From: Noviluteimonas sp052115395
Lineage (GTDB): Bacteria; Pseudomonadota; Gammaproteobacteria; Xanthomonadales; Xanthomonadaceae
Direction: 5' to 3' (one strand)
Assembly (NCBI GenBank): GCA_052115395.1
Contig: JBFRGO010000002.1
DNA: 64,000 nt
Shown here: piece after piece, positions 16,510 through 24,111 of the stretch
How positions within the stretch are numbered: position 1 is the stretch's first letter
Layout of the letters: each line of letters opens with the position of its first letter
Position numbers and translations under genes: made by a program
The notes under the pieces: model-generated
Database searches by the model: none
What the model saw: the letters and a program-made list of their open reading frames with translations, nothing else
Told to the model about the DNA's origin: nothing

Positions 16510-18392
16510 ACCGGTTCGTCGCTCAGGTAGGTGTACGCCGTGAGTCCGGCTTCGAGCGCATCCTTCAACCGCGCGCTCTCTTCCGCCGGCAACCCCGCGT
16601 CATCCACCTTCTTCGCATACGCCTCGCGCAGCGCATCGAGCTTGTACCCGACGTAATCCAGCATCACGTCCGTCGTGTCGCCACGACGCTGCTGGGTCAT
16701 CGCGTACCCGTCGCCGTCCAGATGCACTTCGACCGCATCGGTATCGCCGAACAGGTTGTGGATGTCGCCGAGGATTTCCTGGTACGCGCCCACGAGGAAG
16801 AAGCCCAGGCGATAGATCTCGCCGTGCCGCAAGGGATGCAGCGGCAGCGAGCTGTCGAGCCCTTCGTTTTCCACGTAGGTGTCGATCTTGCCGTCCGAGT
16901 CGCAGGTCATGTCCGCGATCACGCCGCGACGCGCGGGCGCTTCGTCGAGGCGCTCGATCGGCACGATCGGGAACACCTGGTCGATCGCCCACACATCGGG
17001 CATCGATTCGAACACGCTGAAATTCACGAAATACTTGTCGACCAGGCGCTCGTTCAACTCATCGAGCAGGTCGCGGTGCGAACGCTCGCCGACATCCAGG
17101 CGCGCGCGCACGGCATGGGCGATCGCGTAGAACAGATCGTCGATGCGCGCCCGATGGGTCAGGTCGATCTGCCCGAGCGCGTACAGCGACAAACCTTCGC
17201 CATGATGGTGCTGCGCGTCGTGGAAGAGTTCCACCGCTGGGCGCTGGTCGAGTTCGTCGTGCAACTCGCGCAGGTGACGGATCACCGCCGGTTCGTCGTC
17301 GTGCGGCGGCGGCACGCGGCCTTCGGGCGCTTCCTCGACTTCCGCGACGTTCGCCACGAGCACCGCATGGTGCGCCGTCATCGCGCGCCCGCATTCGGTG
17401 ACGATGCGCGGCTGCGGCAGCGCGTGCGCTTCGCAGGCTTCGGCCAGCGGCTGCACGATGTTGTTCGCGTACTGGCTCACGCCGTAGTTGATCGAGCAAT
17501 AGCTGCGCGAACGCGTGCCTTCGTAATCGATGCCCAGCCCGCCACCGACGTCCATGTACTGCACCTGCGCGCCGAGCTTGGACAGCTCGACGAAGTAACG
17601 CACCGCCTCGCGCATGCCGTTGGCGATGTCGCGGACGTTGGAAATCTGCGAACCCATGTGGAAATGCAGCAGGCCGAGGCAGTCGCCGAAGCCGCTGTCG
17701 CGCAGCGTCTTCCACAGATCGAGCACCTGCCGCGGCGAGAGGCCGAACTTCGCCTTGTCGCCACCGCTGTTCTGCCACTTGCCCGCGCCGAGCGAAGCCA
17801 GCCGCATGCGCACGCCGATGCCCGGGCGCACGTCGAGGGCCTTGGCTTCCTCGATGATCAGCTTCAGCTCGCTGGGCTTCTCGACCACGATGTAGGTCTG
17901 CAGCCCGAGCTTGCGGCCGATGAGCGCGAGACGGATGTACTCGCGGTCCTTGTAACCGTTGCAGACGATGAGCCCGCCGGGCCGGCTCATCGCGAGCACC
18001 GCCATCAGCTCGGGCTTGCTGCCGGCTTCCAGGCCGAAGCCTTCGCCGCGATGCGAGGCGAGCGTGCCCGCCACGCCGGCGTGCTGGTTGACCTTGATCG
18101 GATAGACCGCCGTGTAGCCGCCCTTGTAGTCCCAATCGGCCTGCGCCTGCGCGAAGGCCGCCTGCAACTTGCGCAGGCGGTCGCCGAGGATGTCCGGGAA
18201 GCGCACCAGCAAGGGCAGCTTGGCGCCGTTGGCCTTGGCCTGGTCGACCACTTCGGACAGCGCGATCGCCGGGCCCTGCCCACCGCGCGGCAACACCGTG
18301 ACGCGCCCGGCGCCATCGACATCGAAATACCCCTCCGACCAATGCGGGATGGAGTAGGTCTTGCGGGCCTGGTCGACGGACCATGCGCTCAT
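16506..18392 (-). CDS. speA: Biosynthetic arginine decarboxylase
   Basis: Makes agmatine from arginine, the entry to putrescine and spermidine by the ADC route. The protein is fold-type III, PLP-dependent and has 628 residues, the usual SpeA length. The Schiff-base Lys is in YPIKVNQH (near residue 100), the phosphate-binding Gly motif in MDVGGGLGIDYEG, and the catalytic Cys in DMTCDSDGKID. Residues about 365-470 hold the SpeA-specific helical insertion. ATG 18392 (MSAWSVDQARKTY) matches the family start. It is divergent from speE across 125 bp, so both polyamine genes could share regulatory DNA. Confidence 0.97.
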   Translation of the reverse strand: MSAWSVDQARKTYSIPHWSEGYFDVDGAGRVTVLPRGGQGPAIALSEVVDQAKANGAKLPLLVRFPDILGDRLRKLQAAFAQAQADWDYKGGYTAVYPIKVNQHAGVAGTLASHRGEGFGLEAGSKPELMAVLAMSRPGGLIVCNGYKDREYIRLALIGRKLGLQTYIVVEKPSELKLIIEEAKALDVRPGIGVRMRLASLGAGKWQNSGGDKAKFGLSPRQVLDLWKTLRDSGFGDCLGLLHFHMGSQISNVRDIANGMREAVRYFVELSKLGAQVQYMDVGGGLGIDYEGTRSRSYCSINYGVSQYANNIVQPLAEACEAHALPQPRIVTECGRAMTAHHAVLVANVAEVEEAPEGRVPPPHDDEPAVIRHLRELHDELDQRPAVELFHDAQHHHGEGLSLYALGQIDLTHRARIDDLFYAIAHAVRARLDVGERSHRDLLDELNERLVDKYFVNFSVFESMPDVWAIDQVFPIVPIERLDEAPARRGVIADMTCDSDGKIDTYVENEGLDSSLPLHPLRHGEIYRLGFFLVGAYQEILGDIHNLFGDTDAVEVHLDGDGYAMTQQRRGDTTDVMLDYVGYKLDALREAYAKKVDDAGLPAEESARLKDALEAGLTAYTYLSDEPV

Positions 18393-18517
18393 CGGCGGAT
18401 TACCTCGGTCTGGGGGAACAAAACGGGCGCGAAGTATAGGCCCCGCGGGCCGAACGCACCGCCAAAACGGCCGACGCCCTACAATGCGCGCCCCCACGCC
18501 CCAGCCGGACCGCCGCG

Positions 18518-19369
18518 ATGACCGAACCCACCTGGATGTACGAGAACTTCGAACCCGCCGGTTCGGCCATCGGTTACCGCATCACGCGCAAGCTGGACGA
18601 AGTGCAGTCGCCCTTCCAGAAGATCGAAATCTTCGAGAGCACCGACTGGGGCAACGTGATGCTGATCGACGGCGCGATGATGCTCACCACGCGCGACAAC
18701 TTCCTCTACCACGAGATGATGTCGCATCCGGCGTTGTTCACGCATGCCAATCCCAAGCGCGTGGTCATCATCGGCGGCGGCGATTGCGGCACGCTGCGCG
18801 AAGTGCTCAAGCACCCGGGCGTCGAATCGGCCACGCAATGCGACATCGACGAGCAGGTCACGCGCATGGCGGAGAAGTGGTTCCCCGAGCTGTGCGATTC
18901 CAACAACGACAAGCGCGCCGAACTGCTGTTCGACGACGGCATCGCCTACATGGCCAATTGCCCGGCGGGCAGCGTGGACATCGTGATCGTGGATTCGACC
19001 GATCCGGTCGGCCCGGCCGAAGGCCTGTTCAACAAGGCCTTCTACGCCTCGTGCTTCCGCGCGCTGAAGGACGACGGCATCCTCGTGCAGCAATCCGAGT
19101 CGCCGCTGGTGCTGCTGGAGCTGATCAAGGAAATGCGCGGCGAAATGGGCAAGGCCGGCTTCACGACCTTCAAGACGCTGCCCTTCCCGCAGCCGTGCTA
19201 CCCGACCGGCTGGTGGAGCTGCACGCTGGCGCGCAAGTCCGGTGGATTCGATTACCGCGCGGTGGATGCGCGCGCGAAAACCTTCAAGACTAAGTACTAC
19301 ACGGCCGACGTCCACCAGGGCGCGATGGCGTCGATTCCGTTCGTGGCCGAGGCCCTGGGCGACGCTTAA
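18518..19369 (+). CDS. speE: Polyamine aminopropyltransferase (spermidine synthase)
   Basis: Transfers an aminopropyl group from decarboxylated SAM to putrescine. The protein has 283 residues. It shows the N-terminal beta-barrel gate, the substrate site YHEMMSHPALFTH, the SAM-type GGGDCGTLREVLKH loop, the catalytic Asp in VDSTDPVGPA, and QSESP. ATG 18518 fits the family, although no strong ribosome binding site is seen. A TACAAT -10-like hexamer at 18480-18485 lies upstream. The TAA stop shares four bases (TTAA) with the convergent P-II gene. Neither speD nor an agmatine-processing gene is in the window. Confidence 0.97.
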   Translation: MTEPTWMYENFEPAGSAIGYRITRKLDEVQSPFQKIEIFESTDWGNVMLIDGAMMLTTRDNFLYHEMMSHPALFTHANPKRVVIIGGGDCGTLREVLKHPGVESATQCDIDEQVTRMAEKWFPELCDSNNDKRAELLFDDGIAYMANCPAGSVDIVIVDSTDPVGPAEGLFNKAFYASCFRALKDDGILVQQSESPLVLLELIKEMRGEMGKAGFTTFKTLPFPQPCYPTGWWSCTLARKSGGFDYRAVDARAKTFKTKYYTADVHQGAMASIPFVAEALGDA

Positions 19370-19704
19370 AGCGCGTCGCCGTCCAGCTCGCCGGTGCGGA
19401 TGCGCACCACCTTGTCGAGATCCCAGACGAAGATCTTGCCGTCGCCGATCTTGCCCGTGCCGGCGGCCTGCATGATCGCTTCGACCACCGCGTCGACCTG
19501 GTCGTCGGACACGGCGACCTCGAGCTTGATCTTGGGCAGGAAGTCGACGACGTATTCGGCGCCGCGATACAACTCGGTGTGGCCTTTCTGGCGCCCGAAG
19601 CCCTTGACCTCGGTCGCGGTGATCCCCGCCACGCCCGCCTCGGACAGCGCCTCGCGTACGTCGTCCAGCTTGAAAGGCTTGATGATCGCCATGACCATCT
19701 TCAT
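19366..19704 (-). CDS. glnB: Nitrogen regulatory protein P-II
   Basis: A 112-residue trimeric signal protein that reads 2-oxoglutarate, ATP/ADP and (through GlnD) glutamine, and controls glutamine synthetase and nitrogen transcription. The T-loop HTELYRGAEY carries the uridylylation Tyr51, and TGKIGDGKIFV is the nucleotide-binding B-loop. The T-loop sequence is closer to E. coli GlnB than to GlnK, and no amtB adjoins, so glnB is preferred; glnK remains possible. ATG 19704 has GGAGA about 9 nt upstream. It is divergent from ubiK. Confidence 0.95.
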   Translation of the reverse strand: MKMVMAIIKPFKLDDVREALSEAGVAGITATEVKGFGRQKGHTELYRGAEYVVDFLPKIKLEVAVSDDQVDAVVEAIMQAAGTGKIGDGKIFVWDLDKVVRIRTGELDGDAL

Positions 19705-19856
19705 CACATCGTCTCCATGTCGCGTGCCCGCAGCATAACCGCGCCGGGACCGGCTGTAGGAAAATACCCACGGCCCGCCGCTTCTTTTCCTGATGGCGGC
19801 CGGCCCGGAAGTTGGACAAGCTCGCGTAGCCCGAGGACTTGAGGACAATGAGCGCC

Positions 19857-20120
19857 ATGATCGACCTGGATAAACTCGACGACCTCGCGCGGCGCCTCAG
19901 CAGCCTCGTCCCCCCCGCCCTGCGCGAGGGACGCGACGAGCTGCAGGAGAACTTCAAATCCGTCCTGCAGACCGGCTTGTCCAAGCTCGACCTCGTCACC
20001 CGCGAGGAATTCGAAGTGCAGCGCACCGTGTTGCTGCGTACGCGCGAGAAGCTGGACGAACTCCAGCGCACCGTCGCCGATCTCGAAGCGCAGCTGGATT
20101 CGCCGGCGCCGCGCCACTAG
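19857..20120 (+). CDS. ubiK: Ubiquinone biosynthesis accessory factor UbiK (BMFP family)
   Basis: A short 87-residue alpha-helical protein with a strong C-terminal coiled coil (about 45-80, heptads of Leu/Val). It begins MIDLDKLDDLARRL, which is typical of UbiK/YqiC. UbiK binds UbiJ and supports the aerobic coenzyme Q assembly metabolon; ubiJ and ubiB are both encoded 25 kb away in this window. ATG 19857 matches the family start. ATG 19848 and TTG 19839 in the same frame are possible, and a GAGGA stretch at 19841-19845 lies ahead of them. It is followed by comM after 10 bp. Confidence 0.87.
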   Translation: MIDLDKLDDLARRLSSLVPPALREGRDELQENFKSVLQTGLSKLDLVTREEFEVQRTVLLRTREKLDELQRTVADLEAQLDSPAPRH

Positions 20121-20130
20121 CGGGTTGCCC

Positions 20131-21639
20131 ATGGGTTTGTCGCTCGTGCACACGCGTGCACGCGTCGGCGTGCGCGCGCCTGCCGTTCGCGTGGAAGTGC
20201 ATGTCGGCGGTGGCCTGCCGTCGCTGACGGTCGTCGGCCTGCCGCATGCGGGCGTGCGGGAAGCCAAGGATCGCGTGCGCGCCGCGCTGCAGTGTTCGCA
20301 ATTCACCTTTCCCGACGGGCGCATCACCGTCAACCTCGCGCCGGCGGACCTGCCCAAGCGCGGCGGACGATTCGATTTGCCGATCGCGCTCGGGATCCTG
20401 GCCGCGAGCGGGCAGTTGTCGAACGAGGCCTTGCGCGACGTCGAGTTCCTCGGCGAACTCGGGCTCACAGGGGAACTGCGCGGCGTCGACGGCGTCTTGC
20501 CGGCCGCGATCGAGGCGGCACAGGCGAATCGACGCCTGATCGTGCCGCAGGACAACGGCGGCGAAGCAGCCCTCGTTGCGTCGGCGGATGTCCGCGTTGC
20601 GCGCACCTTGCTGGAGGTCTGCGCATTGCTGGCCGGCGAGAAATCCTTGCCGCGCGCCGAAGCGGTCGCCGTCGTCGAACGCCACGCGCCGGATCTGCGC
20701 GACGTGCGCGGGCAATGGCGTGCGCGGCGTGCATTGGAGATTGCGGCCGCGGGCCAGCATCACCTGTTGTTCGTCGGCACGCCCGGCTGTGGGAAGACGC
20801 TGCTCGCCTCGCGCCTGCCGGGGCTGTTGCCCGAAGCGAGCGAGGTCGAAGCGCTCGAGTCCGCGGCGGTCGCTTCGATCAGCGGCCGCGGCGTCGACGT
20901 CGCGCGCTGGCGCCTGCGTCCGTTCCGCGCGCCGCACCACACCACCAGCGCGGCCGCGCTGATCGGCGGCGGCCCCGATGCGCGGCCGGGCGAAGTCTCG
21001 CTCGCGCACAACGGCGTGTTGTTCCTCGATGAGTTGCCCGAGTGGGGCCGCCACACGCTGCAAGTGCTGCGCGAACCACTCGAGTCGGGGTCGGTCGTCG
21101 TTTCCCGCGCGGCCTCCCGCGCGGAGTATCCGGCGCGTTTCCAACTCGTCGCTGCAATGAATCCCTGCCCCTGCGGCTGGGCCGGCGATCCGAGCGGCAA
21201 GTGCCGTTGCCTGCCCGAGGCCATCGACCGATATCGCGCACGCGTGTCCGGTCCGCTGCTCGATCGCATCGACCTGCACGTCGACGTACCGCGCGTCCCA
21301 CCCGACGCCCTGCGCGAGGAGGCGCCGGAAGGCGAACCGAGCGAACCGGTGCGCGCCCGCGTCGTCGCCGCCCGCGCGCGACAACTCGCGCGCGCCGGTC
21401 TTCCCAACGCCTTGCTGGATCAGTCGGCGACGAACGCGACCTGCCGCCTCGCGCCGCAGGACCGCGCCTTGCTGGAACGCGCGATGGTCGCCTTCGACCT
21501 TTCCGCGCGATCGCTGCATCGCATCCTGCGCGTGGCGCGGACCATCGCCGACCTCGACGACAGTGAACACATCGTCACGCCGCACCTGTCCGAAGCGATC
21601 GGCTACCGCACCCTGGACCGTGGCGCGCCGGTCACCTGA
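20131..21639 (+). CDS. comM: ComM/YifB-family Mg chelatase-like AAA+ ATPase
   Basis: A branch-migration helicase promoting integration of transformed DNA during natural transformation in Gammaproteobacteria. The 502 residues comprise an N-terminal Lon-protease-like ChlI domain (about 1-170). The AAA+ core has Walker A GTPGCGKT near 212 and Walker B GVLFLDEL, and is followed by a C-terminal Mg chelatase domain (about 400-500). Cys pairs around NPCPCGWAGDPSGKCRC look like a small zinc-binding loop typical of the family. ATG 20131 starts 10 bp behind ubiK. The presence of comM fits competence genes known in related genera; no other competence gene is here. Confidence 0.95.
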   Translation: MGLSLVHTRARVGVRAPAVRVEVHVGGGLPSLTVVGLPHAGVREAKDRVRAALQCSQFTFPDGRITVNLAPADLPKRGGRFDLPIALGILAASGQLSNEALRDVEFLGELGLTGELRGVDGVLPAAIEAAQANRRLIVPQDNGGEAALVASADVRVARTLLEVCALLAGEKSLPRAEAVAVVERHAPDLRDVRGQWRARRALEIAAAGQHHLLFVGTPGCGKTLLASRLPGLLPEASEVEALESAAVASISGRGVDVARWRLRPFRAPHHTTSAAALIGGGPDARPGEVSLAHNGVLFLDELPEWGRHTLQVLREPLESGSVVVSRAASRAEYPARFQLVAAMNPCPCGWAGDPSGKCRCLPEAIDRYRARVSGPLLDRIDLHVDVPRVPPDALREEAPEGEPSEPVRARVVAARARQLARAGLPNALLDQSATNATCRLAPQDRALLERAMVAFDLSARSLHRILRVARTIADLDDSEHIVTPHLSEAIGYRTLDRGAPVT

Positions 21640-21703
21640 GTTTCACTCCGTCCGAAGGTTGCCGCTGCTACACCTTCGCGCTCCCGCGATCGAGAACCGT
21701 GCC

Positions 21704-22111
21704 ATGCCAGAGACCGACCAGGACCTGATCGCACTGGAAAAACGCTTCTGGCAATCGATGGTCGACCGGGATACGGACGTCGCCCTGGGCCTGTTGGCCG
21801 AGCCGGCGCTGATGGTCTCCAGCCACGGCGCGATGCAGTTCGACCATGCCGGCTATCGCAAGATGGCCGAAGACCCGCGCCACGCGCTCAAGGCCTTCGA
21901 CTTGTCGAACACGCGGGTGCTCCGCCCGTCCGACGACGTGGCCATCGTCACCTACGAAGTCGACCAGACCACGACGATGTCCGATCGCGAAGAACGCGTG
22001 CGCATGTCCGACTCCAGCACCTGGGTGCGCCGCGACGGCAAATGGCTGTGCGCGATCCACACCGAGTCGGCGATGACCGAAGCTCCGGTGAAGGAAATGC
22101 GCGGCCACTGA
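21704..22111 (+). CDS. NTF2-like protein, DUF4440 type
   Basis: A 135-residue cytosolic protein with the SnoaL/NTF2-like cone fold pattern. An N-terminal helix (LIALEKRFWQSMVDRD) is followed by strands ending in STWVRRDGKWLCAIHTESA, a typical DUF4440 C-terminus. Members include small-molecule-binding proteins and enzymes such as ketosteroid isomerase relatives; no catalytic residues can be assigned with confidence. ATG 21704 is chosen because upstream codons overlap comM and fit nothing. It lies 64 bp after comM and is convergent with the next gene. Function unknown. Confidence 0.8.
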   Translation: MPETDQDLIALEKRFWQSMVDRDTDVALGLLAEPALMVSSHGAMQFDHAGYRKMAEDPRHALKAFDLSNTRVLRPSDDVAIVTYEVDQTTTMSDREERVRMSDSSTWVRRDGKWLCAIHTESAMTEAPVKEMRGH

Positions 22112-22135
22112 CGCAGCCGCGCACCTGCGTCGCCG

Positions 22136-23002
22136 TCACTTGGCCGGCGCGTCTTCCTTCAACCAGCGCTGCGTGTCCTGCACGCGATACTTGCCCGAAT
22201 CGGTGGCGAGCTGGCGCAACCAATTGCCGTGGCCTGCGCCGTACAGCACCAGCACGCGGTCGCCCGGTTCGGTGCGGCGCACGATGTTGTTGAATATGGT
22301 CAGGTTGCGGCCGTACCAGAGCATGTCCCAGTTCGCGCCGATCGGGTCGTCGGCCGTGCCGTAGAGGCCGATGCGGAAATACGCCTGCGCGTTCGCGCGC
22401 AACCATTCGGGCGAGTTGAGGCGCACGAGCATGTCGCCGATCGTGCCGTTGTCCAGGACGCGCTGGTCTTCGTCGTTCACCGCCTTGCCGATGGCGTCGT
22501 CCTGCGCGCGTTGCGCCTGCTGGCCATGGCGTTCGATCGCCTTGGGCCAGTCGATGCTCGCCTCATCCTTGATCGGCCCCATGTCGTTCCAGTCGACGGC
22601 GATCACGCCCTTCAACTTCTGGTCGCAGGCGATGCGGAAGCCGAGCTGCTCGGTTTCGTTGCGCGTCAGCGGGCGCTTGCCATGGCACGACTCGGCGAAG
22701 GTCTGGTCCAGCGTGTCCTGCTTGGTGGTCTCGGCTTCGACCATGATCTTCGTCGGCTTGAAGCGCGCGATGAGGCGCGCGACGTCCGCGATCTCGCGCT
22801 GGCGCTTGGCGCTGAGCACGTCGTCGGCGCGCGTGTTGTGCACGTCGCGGCCCGGGTTGTTCATGTGGAAGCTGCCGACGAACAGGAAGTCGGCGTCGGG
22901 TTGCGGGTCGGTCGCCGGCGCGGGCGCCGCGAGGCAGGCGGCGGAGGCGACCAGGGCGGCAGCGGCCAGCGCCAATGCAAAACGTCGGTTCACAGCACGC
23001 AT
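22136..23002 (-). CDS. Exported DUF5694-type protein
   Basis: The 288-residue product has a clear signal peptide (hydrophobic 8-25, ending around Cys-Leu-Ala-Ala). The mature part starts with LFVGSFHMNNPGRD and continues with KIMVEAE and a late VLVLYGAGHGNWLRQLA. This pattern of N-terminal His plus Glu with a C-terminal GAGH is seen in the TraB/DUF5694 group, related to putative metalloproteases and ChaN-like proteins. Substrate and location beyond export are unknown. ATG 23002 follows AAAGGAAAT at good spacing. It stands alone between the DUF4440 gene (convergent) and nrdB (upstream on the same strand, 92 bp away). Confidence 0.82.
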   Translation of the reverse strand: MRAVNRRFALALAAAALVASAACLAAPAPATDPQPDADFLFVGSFHMNNPGRDVHNTRADDVLSAKRQREIADVARLIARFKPTKIMVEAETTKQDTLDQTFAESCHGKRPLTRNETEQLGFRIACDQKLKGVIAVDWNDMGPIKDEASIDWPKAIERHGQQAQRAQDDAIGKAVNDEDQRVLDNGTIGDMLVRLNSPEWLRANAQAYFRIGLYGTADDPIGANWDMLWYGRNLTIFNNIVRRTEPGDRVLVLYGAGHGNWLRQLATDSGKYRVQDTQRWLKEDAPAK

Positions 23003-23094
23003 CGATCGATTTCCTTTCTTCCGGGGCGGGGGGCTCTGGGGTCCGATGCGCGGGCGCCCGCCAGGGTTTACACACCTGACAGGCGCCCCGTGAC

Positions 23095-24111
23095 TCAGAA
23101 CGCGTGGTCGAACGCCACCTCGCCCTGCACGCCGACCTGGTAGGCCGAGACCCGCCGCTCGAAGAAGTTCGTGACTTCCTGCACATCCTGCAGGTCCATG
23201 AAGGGGAAGGGATTGCGCGAGCGCCAGTGCGGCGGCATCCCGAGTTGCGCGAGGCGCTGGTCGGCGCAGTACTGCAGGTATTCGCGCATGTCGCGGATCG
23301 ACAGGCCCGCGACGCCGCCCGACAAGGTGTCTTCGGCGAAGGCGACTTCGCACTCCACGGCCTCTTCCATCATCGCGACGACCTGCGCGCGGAAGTCGGC
23401 ATCGATCAACTCCGGCTCTTCCTCGCGCGCCGTGCGGAACACATCGAAGGCGAAGGCCATGTGCCCGCTTTCGTCGCGGAACACCCAGTTGGTGCCCGCC
23501 GCCAGGCCGTGCAGCAAACCGCGCGAGCGAAGGTAGTACACGTAGGCGAACGCGCCGAAGAAGAACAGGCCTTCGATGCAGCCGGCGAAGCACGCAAGAT
23601 TCAACAGGAACTGGCGCCGCTGTTCCCGCGTCTCCACGCGCTGCAGGCTGCGGATCGACTCCATCCATTTGAAGCAGAACGCGGCCTTGCGCTGGATCGA
23701 CGGAATGTTGTCGACCGCCGCGAAGGCGCGCGCACGTTCGGCCGGATCCGGCAGATAGGTGTCGAGCAGCGTGAGATAGAACTGCACATGCAGCGCTTCC
23801 TCGTACAGCTGGCGCGAGAGGAACATGCGCGCTTCGGGTGCGTTGATGTGCTGGTAGAGATTGATCACGAGGTTGTTGGCGACGATCGAATCGCCCGTGG
23901 CGAAGAAGGCCACCAGGCGTTCGACCAGATGGCGCTCCGCCGGCCCGATCTTGTGCCGCAGGTCGTTGAGGTCGAGCGAGAAGTCGACCTCCTCCACCGT
24001 CCAGGTGTTGCGCACCGCGTTGCGGTACATCTCGTAGAAATGCGGATAGCGCATCGGGCGCAAGGTGAGCTCGAAACCGGGATCGAGCAGCAGGGGACGG
24101 GCGGCACTCAT
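23095..24111 (-). CDS. nrdB: Ribonucleotide reductase class I, beta subunit
   Basis: Houses the di-metal/tyrosyl radical cofactor that starts catalysis in NrdA. In 338 residues the ligands can be placed as D74, E105 and H108 (YEEALH), E180 (CIEGLF), and E214 and H217 (DESGH). The radical Tyr aligns at Y112 (HVQFY), so it is not a Phe-substituted class Ic enzyme. The C-terminus ends in Phe-Asp-His-Ala-Phe rather than the enterobacterial tail. ATG 24111 overlaps the nrdA stop as ATGA. It is therefore under the same cobalamin riboswitch control as nrdA. Confidence 0.96.
   Translation of the reverse strand: MSAARPLLLDPGFELTLRPMRYPHFYEMYRNAVRNTWTVEEVDFSLDLNDLRHKIGPAERHLVERLVAFFATGDSIVANNLVINLYQHINAPEARMFLSRQLYEEALHVQFYLTLLDTYLPDPAERARAFAAVDNIPSIQRKAAFCFKWMESIRSLQRVETREQRRQFLLNLACFAGCIEGLFFFGAFAYVYYLRSRGLLHGLAAGTNWVFRDESGHMAFAFDVFRTAREEEPELIDADFRAQVVAMMEEAVECEVAFAEDTLSGGVAGLSIRDMREYLQYCADQRLAQLGMPPHWRSRNPFPFMDLQDVQEVTNFFERRVSAYQVGVQGEVAFDHAF

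Noticed and set aside
23010..23094. GGGCGCC/GGCGCCC dyad after nrdB as a terminator
   Set aside because: Long loop and no T-run; could be chance in GC-rich DNA.
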